A stretch of DNA of 19,379 bases, taken from positions 1 to 19,379 of the forward strand of contig CAJTMW010000036.1 in assembly GCA_910577275.1 (NCBI GenBank), written 5' to 3'. This document shows positions 8,058 through 13,980 of this stretch, piece after piece. A model generated the notes under the pieces. That model searched no databases and was not told the DNA's origin. It worked only from the letters and a program-made list of their open reading frames with translations. Source of the DNA: an uncultured Lachnospiraceae bacterium (lineage in GTDB: Bacteria > Bacillota > Clostridia > Lachnospirales > Lachnospiraceae). The stretch's first letter is position 1, and each line of letters starts with the position of its first letter. Position numbers and translations under genes: made by a program.

Positions 8058-8894
8058 CTACACTGTGATGCTGTCTTTTATTTTCTGGAAGACGCCATCC
8101 TTTATCCCTTCAACATTCATAATATCTTCAATTGTCCGGTAAGCGCCGTTCTTTTCACGGTAGGCAATAATGCTTTTCGCCTTGTTGCTGCCCACGCCCG
8201 GAAGCGTACAAAGCTCCGCTTCTCCCGCTGTATTGATATTGATAAGCAAAGCGCTTCCGCCCGGGGTATTTTTCTGCTTCCCGTTTTCTGCATCTGCGGA
8301 TTCCGTACCGGAAACGCCGGTTTCCCCGGAAATTTTCCATTCGATTTCCCCGCCGGACTGTTCCACCTCCGCTTTGGTAGGCACGTAAATTTTCATTCCG
8401 TCGGAAAGCAAATCCGCCTGATTTAAATAGTTTTCATCTGCGCCGTCATCAAAGCCCCCGGCCCTTTCAACCGCCTGATAAATCCGTGCGTCCGCTTCCA
8501 TAACATAAACGCCCGGCTCCCTTACCGCGCCGCAGACATGAACCACGCAGAAAGCTTCTTCCGTTTCCGCTTCTTTCGCCGGCGCGCTTTCTTTCGCCGG
8601 CTGTGCGGGCATACCGGCTGATAGCGTATCCGGCTGAATTGCCTCTGTGGCCGACGCTGTACTTTGTCCCTCCGTCAGCGCCGCCCCGTCCGGTGTTATC
8701 ATCCCGTAATCGCCTTCCGCCGTACCGGCGCTTTTCCCGCTTTCTTCCCCTGCCTGTCGTTCACCTGACTCTCCGGCTTCCTCCAACGGCAAAAGAAGCT
8801 CTCCGGCTTCCTTTCTCTCACAGCCCAAGAGCGTACAAAAAGTAACCGCCAAAATTATTGCCGTCACCTTCATAATTTTCAATCTCTTCTTCAT
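8058..8894 (-). CDS. comEA: ComEA family DNA-receptor protein, predicted lipoprotein
   Basis: DNA-binding receptor that captures double-stranded DNA outside the membrane for delivery to ComEC. In 278 residues: a signal sequence ending in LLGC (Cys25), a long acidic, low-complexity linker (about 26-112), an SLBB domain (about 113-175, VVHVCGAVREPGVY, then GDDGADENYLNQADLL-like text and MKIYVPT), and a helix-hairpin-helix DNA-binding domain (about 217-278) with INTAGEAELCTLPGVGSNKA and the second hairpin at IEDIMNVEGI. The lipobox suggests lipid anchoring rather than the transmembrane anchor of classical ComEA. A strong AAAGGAG precedes the ATG. A near-ideal palindrome and a promoter lie just upstream, so this gene probably heads the competence cluster. 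Confidence 0.92.
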   Translation of the reverse strand: MKKRLKIMKVTAIILAVTFCTLLGCERKEAGELLLPLEEAGESGERQAGEESGKSAGTAEGDYGMITPDGAALTEGQSTASATEAIQPDTLSAGMPAQPAKESAPAKEAETEEAFCVVHVCGAVREPGVYVMEADARIYQAVERAGGFDDGADENYLNQADLLSDGMKIYVPTKAEVEQSGGEIEWKISGETGVSGTESADAENGKQKNTPGGSALLININTAGEAELCTLPGVGSNKAKSIIAYREKNGAYRTIEDIMNVEGIKDGVFQKIKDSITV

Positions 8895-8902
8895 CGTTAC
8901 TC

Positions 8903-8921
8903 CTTTCTGTCAGACAGAAAG
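8903..8921 (-). promoter_or_regulatory. 19-bp perfect palindrome overlapping the comEA ribosome binding site region
   Basis: CTTTCTGTC and GACAGAAAG are perfect 9-bp arms around a single central base. On the minus strand the downstream arm runs straight into the AAGGAG of comEA. It lies about +16 to +34 from the predicted transcript start, so it may be an operator; as RNA, most of it could pair and limit access to the ribosome binding site. Confidence 0.6.
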
Positions 8922-8943
8922 CCCCCTGCAACGATACTATTTC

Positions 8944-8972
8944 ATTGTAATGGAAATTTGCGGGATTTACAA
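8944..8972 (-). promoter_or_regulatory. Predicted promoter of the comEA-led cluster
   Basis: Minus strand: -35 TTGTAA (8967-8972), 17-bp spacer, -10 TACAAT (8944-8949). The predicted start is near 8937, leaving a leader of about 43 nt that contains the 19-bp palindrome. Confidence 0.55.
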
Positions 8973-9015
8973 GCTAAATTTTAGCCAGATGTACAAATGG
9001 CATTGGCCGCCGCAT

Positions 9016-10089
9016 TTACAGGCTGTCCTTCCAGTATTTTTCCACCAGTTCCTCCGCCTGACCGGCATATTCCGGGAACTTACTGCGAAGCCCGGCAGCC
9101 GCATTTTGCTTTGTATCATGGTGCTCCTGAAATATTTCCACGATGGCTTTTATGCTCTGCTCGGTTATTTCTCTGGTAACTGCTTCCGTTACATCCCTGG
9201 TCACCGATTCAGTCACTTCTTTGGTTACCGCCTCCGTCACTTCTTTGGTTACTGTCTCCGTCACTTCTTTGGTCACCGATTCGGTCACTTCTTTGGTTAC
9301 CGCCTCCGCAATTTCTTTTCTTACTGCTTCCGTTACTTCTCTTCTTACGGCTTCTGTTACTTCTCTCCTCACATCTTCCGCCATTTCTTCCTTGGCTCTG
9401 TCCAGCATACTGTCAAAATAATCTCCAAGTGTCATATATCCCGCCTCCACTTCCGGCAGACTCTTCACCCTGTTCACATAGAAATCTATCTTTCTGGTTG
9501 CATCATCCACCGCATTTTTACTGTCACTATTTTGAATATATGTTAACATATTTTTTATCGCCTGGCTACCGCCTTTTTGTCCTTTTGTATTAAAATATAC
9601 AAACTGTAGGCCGTCGTCATACTCTATATCCGGGAGCTCCTCACATTTATTGCGGAATGTGTACATCATGTAATCTCTTTCGAATATGTCATAATTTGTA
9701 ATCGTAATCACATACAGGTTTGGTATCTCTGAAAAGTCCTTAAGCCCCCTTTTCACATACCTGCCGTCTATCTTTGCCTGATAGTACCTGTTGTGTCTCG
9801 GCAGATGGAGCCCGTCCTTAAGATGCGGTTCCACATTATATATGCCGGTTATGTTTCCCTTATCGTACTCAGTAATTTCCACATCCATTCGGATTCCCCG
9901 CAGCTCCGGCGTTGTTGCCGGAATTATCTGCTGTGCCAGCACCCGGACTGTTTTTAGCTCCTTTCCGAGCAGAACGGACAGAAGCAGCCGGTAAAACGGC
10001 TCGCTTAACTCGCTGTTGGAAGCGATTGCATTTGACAGGAAGTTGTCAATCAAATCAAGTTCCTGAAGTGTCTTTTTGGTATATCCCAT
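9016..10089 (-). CDS. Rpn/PD-(D/E)XK nuclease family 'transposase' protein with octapeptide repeats
   Basis: About 357 residues. The N-terminal two-thirds resembles the PDDEXK_2 family (Rpn, recombination-promoting nuclease/putative transposase): TLQELDLIDNFLSNAIA, then RGIRMDVEITEYDKGN and GIYNVEPH, RYYQAKIDGRYVKRG, and YVITITNYDIFE. The family active site is usually D...ExQ/K; here Asp of RMDV and Glu of NVEPH are present, but the last position is His, so activity may be altered. Residues about 242-310 are eight tandem octapeptides (KEVTEAVT type), followed by a C-terminal helix. A GGAGGAGG ribosome binding site fixes the start at 10,089, although the frame is open to 10,182. No transposon ends or second transposase gene are visible, so this is not called an insertion sequence. 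It stands alone behind its own promoter. Confidence 0.85.
   Translation of the reverse strand: MGYTKKTLQELDLIDNFLSNAIASNSELSEPFYRLLLSVLLGKELKTVRVLAQQIIPATTPELRGIRMDVEITEYDKGNITGIYNVEPHLKDGLHLPRHNRYYQAKIDGRYVKRGLKDFSEIPNLYVITITNYDIFERDYMMYTFRNKCEELPDIEYDDGLQFVYFNTKGQKGGSQAIKNMLTYIQNSDSKNAVDDATRKIDFYVNRVKSLPEVEAGYMTLGDYFDSMLDRAKEEMAEDVRREVTEAVRREVTEAVRKEIAEAVTKEVTESVTKEVTETVTKEVTEAVTKEVTESVTRDVTEAVTREITEQSIKAIVEIFQEHHDTKQNAAAGLRSKFPEYAGQAEELVEKYWKDSL
9160..9366 (-). repeat. 24-bp tandem repeats coding for octapeptides
   Basis: Eight consecutive 24-bp units plus a partial ninth encode K/R-E-V-T-E-A/S/T-V-T/R. The units towards the 5' end of the gene (ending AVR) differ from the later ones (ending VT), and the central KEVTESVT/KEVTETVT/KEVTEAVT units are nearly identical in DNA. 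A multiple of 3 keeps the reading frame when copies are gained or lost. Confidence 0.9.
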
Positions 10090-10224
10090 ACCTCCTCCTT
10101 CCGGCAGAGTATACTGGATATATATGAATAGCGTCACGGACTTGTCCTCCGCACCGTTATTTCCATCTCTGCCTTTTATCATTTAGTTTTTCTTCCGTGA
10201 ATTTCCGGCGAGATGCCGATACAG

Positions 10225-10275
10225 ATTTCTTCCATATATAATGCTGATGTACCACATATAACGAATGGAAGAAAT
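10225..10275 (-). promoter_or_regulatory. Leader hairpin upstream of the Rpn-family gene
   Basis: Perfect 11-bp arms ATTTCTTCCAT (10225-10235) and ATGGAAGAAAT (10265-10275), with additional AT-rich pairing possible in the 29-nt loop. It lies in the predicted 208-nt untranslated leader. No known riboswitch class is recognised. Confidence 0.5.
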
Positions 10276-10287
10276 AAGAGATTCACT

Positions 10288-10332
10288 TTGAATTGATGAA
10301 TTCAATATAGCAGAATATTTACTGAATGGCAA
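10288..10332 (-). promoter_or_regulatory. Promoter with overlapping palindrome for the Rpn-family gene
   Basis: Minus strand: -35 TTGCCA (10327-10332), 17-bp spacer, -10 TATATT (10304-10309), both 5 of 6 to consensus. A 7-bp-arm inverted repeat TTGAATT (10288-10294)/AATTCAA (10299-10305) covers the predicted start point (about 10,297) and touches the -10, as an operator would. Confidence 0.6.
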
Positions 10333-10471
10333 GTTCCTGACGTTTTTTTAATAATTTTTTTATAGAATATGTTGTTTTTCATCAGGCGGCCGGAAAGCGG
10401 CACTGTACGGACAGAAACATACTTTGCCGCCGTTTCCGTTTTTCCTGATTGACTGATTTGTCAGACACAAA
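10333..10471. other. Intergenic stretch with a hairpin at the 3' end of the small membrane gene
   Basis: TGATTTGT (10454-10461) pairs perfectly with ACAAATCA (10467-10474), the second arm including the stop codon of the upstream minus-strand gene. No convincing U-run follows. T-rich runs occur around 10,345-10,380 on the plus strand. I see no further gene here. Confidence 0.4.
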
Positions 10472-10819
10472 TCACAAATCCATCAGCTTCATTTTATCCG
10501 CGCCGGAGAGCAGCCGTTTTCCCCGGACAATGTAAAAGAAGATTCCCACAAAAATCACAATGGTATTTGCCGTGAGCACTGTCAGTATTACCAGATGATG
10601 ATAGCTCTGTACGCTGCCTCCCGTTTCCTGTATATAGCGGTAAATCTGCCACAGGATAAGTAAAATTCCCGCCGTATACACCGCAAACAGCCCCGCCGTC
10701 ATGCCAAGGCGGACGGAGGGCTGCGTCGCGTTCCAGAGCCTTGAAAGGAAATATCTCGCCATAAGCCCCAATCCTACTGCCAGTATGCTGAGCACTCCGT
10801 AATTATTCATCATTTCCAT
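10472..10819 (-). CDS. Small membrane protein of unknown function, coupled to a DUF2089 gene
   Basis: About 115 residues with three predicted transmembrane helices: about 8-28 (VLSILAVGLGLMARYFL), about 38-62 (LGMTAGLFAVYTAGILLILW) and about 77-100 (LVILTVLTANTIVIFVGIFF), ending in a short basic tail. I do not recognise the family. I chose the ATG at 10,819 because AAAGGAG lies 7 nt upstream; the in-frame ATG at 10,843 has no such site. The start overlaps the end of the DUF2089 gene by 17 nt, implying translational coupling. The pair is reminiscent of small regulator/membrane-protein pairs in which the membrane protein acts with, or is controlled by, the regulator; that is inference. Confidence 0.75.
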   Translation of the reverse strand: MEMMNNYGVLSILAVGLGLMARYFLSRLWNATQPSVRLGMTAGLFAVYTAGILLILWQIYRYIQETGGSVQSYHHLVILTVLTANTIVIFVGIFFYIVRGKRLLSGADKMKLMDL

Positions 10820-11105
10820 TTTGTTTCTCCTTTCGATACTCACGAATCAGAATCGCGGCGGCGTCAAATTCCAGCTTTTCTTCCAGCACCATTTTCTTAA
10901 TCAGGCTGATATAAGCCTCCTCCTCTTTCTCGTCGGAGGACATAATCCGCTTAATCACACGGTCTAATCTCGAACGGACCGTCGGGTAGGTTACGCCGTA
11001 GATTCCCGCCATCTCCTTCAGCGACCCGGAGGAAAGTACAAAACGTTTGATAAAGTTCAAGTCCTCCTCCGGCAGTTCTGCAATCCATTTGGGTATACCG
11101 TTCAT
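10803..11105 (-). CDS. DUF2089 family helix-turn-helix protein
   Basis: 100-residue protein. Residues about 8-55 (LPEEDLNFIKRFVLSSGSLKE, then YGVTYPTVRSRLDRVI) match the DUF2089 core, which resembles a sigma-region-4-like helix-turn-helix. The N-terminal zinc ribbon found in longer DUF2089 proteins is absent. The C-terminal half (about 56-100) is charged and helical. The start at 11,105 has AGAGG upstream. It probably regulates transcription, perhaps its own: the promoter upstream is embedded in a long inverted repeat. The next gene overlaps it and encodes a small membrane protein. Confidence 0.8.
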   Translation of the reverse strand: MNGIPKWIAELPEEDLNFIKRFVLSSGSLKEMAGIYGVTYPTVRSRLDRVIKRIMSSDEKEEEAYISLIKKMVLEEKLEFDAAAILIREYRKEKQNGNDE

Positions 11106-11164
11106 ATTTCCCTCTTTCTGCTGCTCTGCACCAGCGCCTCAGCCTTGTCGGATCGATGTGTGCA

Positions 11165-11189
11165 GGTATAAGATGCTTTTCTTTATACC
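11165..11189 (-). promoter_or_regulatory. Inverted repeat at the DUF2089 transcript start
   Basis: GGTATAA (11165-11171) and TTATACC (11183-11189) are perfect 7-bp arms with an 11-nt loop, at the predicted transcription start (about 11,186). It could be a second operator or the 5' hairpin of the mRNA. Confidence 0.4.
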
Positions 11190-11192
11190 CAC

Positions 11193-11221
11193 ATTATACA
11201 TTTTAATAATATTAAAGTCAA
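11193..11221 (-). promoter_or_regulatory. Strong sigma-A promoter of the DUF2089 operon
   Basis: Minus strand: -35 TTGACT (11216-11221), exact 17-bp spacer, -10 TATAAT (11193-11198): 11 of 12 consensus positions. The leader to the ATG at 11,105 is about 80 nt. Confidence 0.8.
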
Positions 11222-11269
11222 TATTAATATTATTAAAAATATCTTTTGTTTAATATTAATTATTAAAAA
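11201..11269. promoter_or_regulatory. Probable operator: long AT-rich inverted repeat over the DUF2089 promoter
   Basis: TTTTAATAATATTAA (11201-11215) and TTAATATTATTAAAA (11224-11238) are perfect 15-bp arms with an 8-bp spacer. One arm fills the -35/-10 spacer, the gap holds the -35, and the other arm lies just upstream. A third related box, TTTAATATTAATTATTAAAA (11249-11268), follows. This layout suggests cooperative repressor binding, possibly autoregulation by the DUF2089 protein. Confidence 0.65.
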
Positions 11270-11298
11270 TCAAACTTACGTTTTTATATAGTCTCAGG

Positions 11299-11317
11299 TA
11301 TGGAATCCGGTTCCATA
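11299..11317 (-). other. Palindrome downstream of the M56 peptidase gene
   Basis: TATGGAA (11299-11305) and TTCCATA (11311-11317) form perfect 7-bp arms with a 5-nt loop about 20 nt past the M56 stop codon. The T-run (GTTTTTTC) is on the wrong side of it for a standard minus-strand terminator, so a terminator role is uncertain. Confidence 0.35.
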
Positions 11318-11334
11318 TGGCATCAGAAAAAACG

Positions 11335-13323
11335 TCAATCTAAAGACAGCGCAAAGGTATCCGCCATTACCTTAAGCACCTGTCCCCATCCTTCCTCCGC
11401 TTCTTCCGTATGGCAGTAAAAGATTTCCCACACGCGGCCGCTGTCCTCCAAAAGCCTTACCCTGTAAACCATTCCTCCTTCCCGCCTGACAAACTCATAA
11501 TCTTCCGGCGAATAGCCGTCGTTTTCCAGCTCGTCCGCTGCCTCGTCCCTTGTCCTGTCCTCATATGAGCGAATCCGAAGCCGTACCTGTCCGTCTAAAA
11601 CCGGCGCTCCGTCATACACAGCCACCCATTCGTCAGCCGCCTCCTGGCGCCAGTCTCCTTCTGTCAGGTAAATGGAGTACCCTTCCCCTGCATAAAGAAC
11701 CGCCGGTATTTCATCCGCTTCCCCCTCCCGGTATACGGTAAGCGTTCCCCTGCTTTCCTCAGACGCGTTTGACCCGGAGGCGCTTTCCCCGGACAGGCTT
11801 TGCCCGTTCATATCCTGCCCATTCTCATCTTCTTCCCCGTTCTCCACGGCACTGATAACGCCAAGGGCTTCCAATGCGCCCTGCAAGTCACCGGTAAACA
11901 GTTCGTCTCCCGGAAGACAGTCGTTCTCAAACAGTTCCGTCAGAAAAGTAAGACTCTCGCCCTCCTGCCGGAAAATCAGGAATCTGCTGTCAGGATAATC
12001 CGGCACAACCCAGCCTTCTTCATCGACTGTCATACCGCCCGCCGAAACCACCTTTTCGGGCGTACCGGACAAAAACTGGTAATTCATCTGATAAACCTGC
12101 AGGGTCATTCCGTTGAAATGCTCGTAGGTATAGCGCTGAGCCAGAGACTGGATTCTCCAGTTTTCATAATGATAGTCGGCAAACTCCTCCCGGGCATTGT
12201 CATACCATGCGGCCACAAGCTCTTTTGCCTTATCCAGCACAACGGCGGGAACTTCAATTCCCTCCATTACAATTCCCTCTTTCCGCTCCCCATCTTCTCC
12301 CACGGAGCAGCCTGCCAACGCCCCCAGAATGGCCGTCAGAACAAGTATTCCCGCCAGTATTAACGCGCCGTTTTTCTTCTTTTTCCTGCTTAAAATATTT
12401 TTAAACCGTTTTTTCATAATCTGTTTTCCCTCGTAAAATTGTGTGGAAAAGGGAATTTTCCTACTGTACTTTTTATGCAGCGCGGAAATCAAAACCTCTG
12501 TGTATGCTTTCCGTGCGTCCTTTCCCTTCCCCCGTACCACCCACTCGTCGCAGGAAAGCTCCATATCCAGAGCCGCCTCCCTCTGCATGAGCCAGATAAC
12601 CGGATTGAACCAGTGAACCGCGTTGGCAGTTACCAGCAAAAGCTTAAACCACACGTCCCGCCGCTTTAGATGAAAAAGCTCATGTTTTAAAATGAAGTAT
12701 AATTCTTCATCACTGTATTTTTCCTGCGGAAAAATCAGCAGGGGCGTAAAGAATCCCGTAGTCATCGGACCGGGGGCTTCCCCGCATTCTATCGCAGATA
12801 CCTTCCTCTTTATCCCCGCCTCCTTTTGAAGCCTCTTAAGCTGATACATCAGCCTTTCGTCCTCCGGCGGCCTGCCAGTCTTCATAAGCCCTTTTCTGTA
12901 ATGCCAATAGCTCAGCAAATGAACCAGCACAAAGATGAGTCCCCCGGTAAACCATATCGCCGCCAGGATGTCCAGTATTGTGATGTCCGCAGCATTTTTC
13001 TCCGTTTCAATGGAAATCGGCGTTGTCATTTGCGGCGGCAGCTCTACAACAATCCGCCGAAATCCCGGGCTTTCTCCTGCCTCCATATCCGCCGAAGCCT
13101 CGCCTGCCTGCCGTTTTCCTTCTGATGCTTTTGCCAGCAGCTCGCCCGCCATCTGCCCGTTTACGGGAATCACCAGACGCAACGCCAGAAAAAGCCAAAT
13201 CCAGTATTTCCACTTTGCCGCATAACGTTTATTTAAAAAAGACCCTGAAATCATCAATAAAATCACGGGCACGCCTGTGGTCATTGAAATTGTTAAAACC
13301 GTAACAAACAAATCTGTTATCAT
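11335..13323 (-). CDS. M56 family (BlaR1/MecR1-like) membrane metallopeptidase with an atypical sensor domain
   Basis: 662-residue membrane signal transducer. Hydrophobic helices lie at about 5-28, 38-55 and 115-140; the cytoplasmic zinc peptidase has HELFH (H214-H218) and the downstream ELSCDE (about 255-260), both typical of M56. A last helix (about 319-338) leads to an extracellular C-terminal region of about 320 residues. In BlaR1 this region is a penicillin-binding transpeptidase-like domain with SxxK; I see no such signature. Instead there is an acidic region with a Ser/Asn/Gly-rich linker (about 500-525) separating two possible modules. By family logic the peptidase would inactivate the adjacent BlaI-type repressor when the outer domain senses its ligand. 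The ATG has GAGGGG close upstream and lies 33 nt after blaI. Confidence 0.88.
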   Translation of the reverse strand: MITDLFVTVLTISMTTGVPVILLMISGSFLNKRYAAKWKYWIWLFLALRLVIPVNGQMAGELLAKASEGKRQAGEASADMEAGESPGFRRIVVELPPQMTTPISIETEKNAADITILDILAAIWFTGGLIFVLVHLLSYWHYRKGLMKTGRPPEDERLMYQLKRLQKEAGIKRKVSAIECGEAPGPMTTGFFTPLLIFPQEKYSDEELYFILKHELFHLKRRDVWFKLLLVTANAVHWFNPVIWLMQREAALDMELSCDEWVVRGKGKDARKAYTEVLISALHKKYSRKIPFSTQFYEGKQIMKKRFKNILSRKKKKNGALILAGILVLTAILGALAGCSVGEDGERKEGIVMEGIEVPAVVLDKAKELVAAWYDNAREEFADYHYENWRIQSLAQRYTYEHFNGMTLQVYQMNYQFLSGTPEKVVSAGGMTVDEEGWVVPDYPDSRFLIFRQEGESLTFLTELFENDCLPGDELFTGDLQGALEALGVISAVENGEEDENGQDMNGQSLSGESASGSNASEESRGTLTVYREGEADEIPAVLYAGEGYSIYLTEGDWRQEAADEWVAVYDGAPVLDGQVRLRIRSYEDRTRDEAADELENDGYSPEDYEFVRREGGMVYRVRLLEDSGRVWEIFYCHTEEAEEGWGQVLKVMADTFALSLD

Positions 13324-13356
13324 TTTCCCCTCATTTCCGCGCAGCCTTACCGCGCG

Positions 13357-13761
13357 TCATTCTTCCTCCTGCGTCGAATCTTCCTTTAACAGTTCATTCA
13401 GATATGCCCTCAGTTCTTCCACCTCGGAAGGCTGGAGAGCCTTTCTGCCGTAAAGAGTCGCCACCATATTTTGTATGGAGTTGTCATACAGCCTGTTCAG
13501 AAAGCTTCTGCCCTCCGTGGCTTTATAATCGTTTTCCGCTATCAGGCTGGTATAAAGATTCATTCCCGTGGTGCGGTCGCAGGATACAAAGCCCTTCTCG
13601 CACAGCCTGGATAAGGACGTCATCAGGGTGGACAACTGCCATTTTCTTTTCCCCTGCAGTTCCTTCAAAATGTAGTTTGAAGTGACAGGCTCCCTGCTTT
13701 TCCAGATTACCTGCATGATTTCCAGTTCGGCTTCACCCAGTTTTTTCGAATTATTTTTCAA
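13357..13761 (-). CDS. BlaI/MecI/CopY family transcriptional repressor
   Basis: About 134 residues. Residues 5-75 form the winged helix typical of BlaI: LGEAELEIMQVIW, then VTSNYILKELQGKRKWQLSTLMTSLSRLCEKGFV and a wing with Thr-Gly and YTSLI. The C-terminal helices (about 78-125) provide the dimer and protease-cleavage region. I place the start at a TTG (13,761), since AAAGGAGGG sits 8 nt upstream; the in-frame ATG at 13,806 lies upstream of the predicted transcript start and inside the operators. The downstream M56 peptidase gene, 33 nt away, should be its partner. Two identical-format palindromes overlapping its own promoter indicate autoregulation. No beta-lactamase or PBP gene is adjacent, so the regulon is unknown. 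Confidence 0.9.
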   Translation of the reverse strand: MKNNSKKLGEAELEIMQVIWKSREPVTSNYILKELQGKRKWQLSTLMTSLSRLCEKGFVSCDRTTGMNLYTSLIAENDYKATEGRSFLNRLYDNSIQNMVATLYGRKALQPSEVEELRAYLNELLKEDSTQEEE

Positions 13762-13778
13762 TCTTACGCCCTCCTTTA

Positions 13779-13814
13779 TTATACAATCGTATAACTCATT
13801 ATACACGCGTATAA
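13779..13814. promoter_or_regulatory. Tandem BlaI-type operators
   Basis: Two boxes TTATAC-N4-GTATAA at 13779-13794 and 13799-13814, each a perfect 6-bp-arm palindrome, with exactly 20 bp between corresponding positions (two helical turns). One overlaps the -10, the other the predicted start point. Confidence 0.8.
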
Positions 13815-13826
13815 CAGAGGCGTCAA
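13798..13826 (-). promoter_or_regulatory. Promoter of the blaI-M56 operon
   Basis: Minus strand: -35 TTGACG (13821-13826), 17-bp spacer, -10 TATAAT (13798-13803). The predicted start is near 13,791, which excludes the ATG at 13,806 and supports the TTG start of blaI. Confidence 0.8.
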
Positions 13827-13920
13827 CTGCAATTATGTTCAGCCGAAAATTGTTTTCTGTGCATTCAACTCTTGATTTTCATAAATTTTGCGCGGAAATC
13901 ATATTTGAAATGAAGCGGCA

Positions 13921-13949
13921 TTGCCCTGCGTCAGAAAATACGCTATAAT
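13921..13949 (+). promoter_or_regulatory. Promoter for the DUF4317 gene
   Basis: Plus strand: -35 TTGCCC (13921-13926), 17-bp spacer, -10 TATAAT (13944-13949). The leader to the ATG at 14,126 is about 170 nt and contains the modular repeat, copy B. The remaining 13,815-13,920 holds no other feature that I can support. Confidence 0.65.
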
Positions 13950-13980
13950 TCTGCATAGCAAAAAGAGGACGCAAATTTGA

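Noticed and set aside
9143..9421. Plus-strand frame with repeated SVTSLVTA-type text
   Set aside because: It is the reverse complement of the octapeptide repeats of the Rpn-family gene; repeats that lack stops on one strand often stay open on the other. No ribosome binding site.
9016..10332. Insertion sequence around the 'transposase' family gene
   Set aside because: No terminal inverted repeats or target-site duplication were found around it; the inverted repeats present are at the promoter and in the leader, so this is an ordinary gene of a family with a misleading name.
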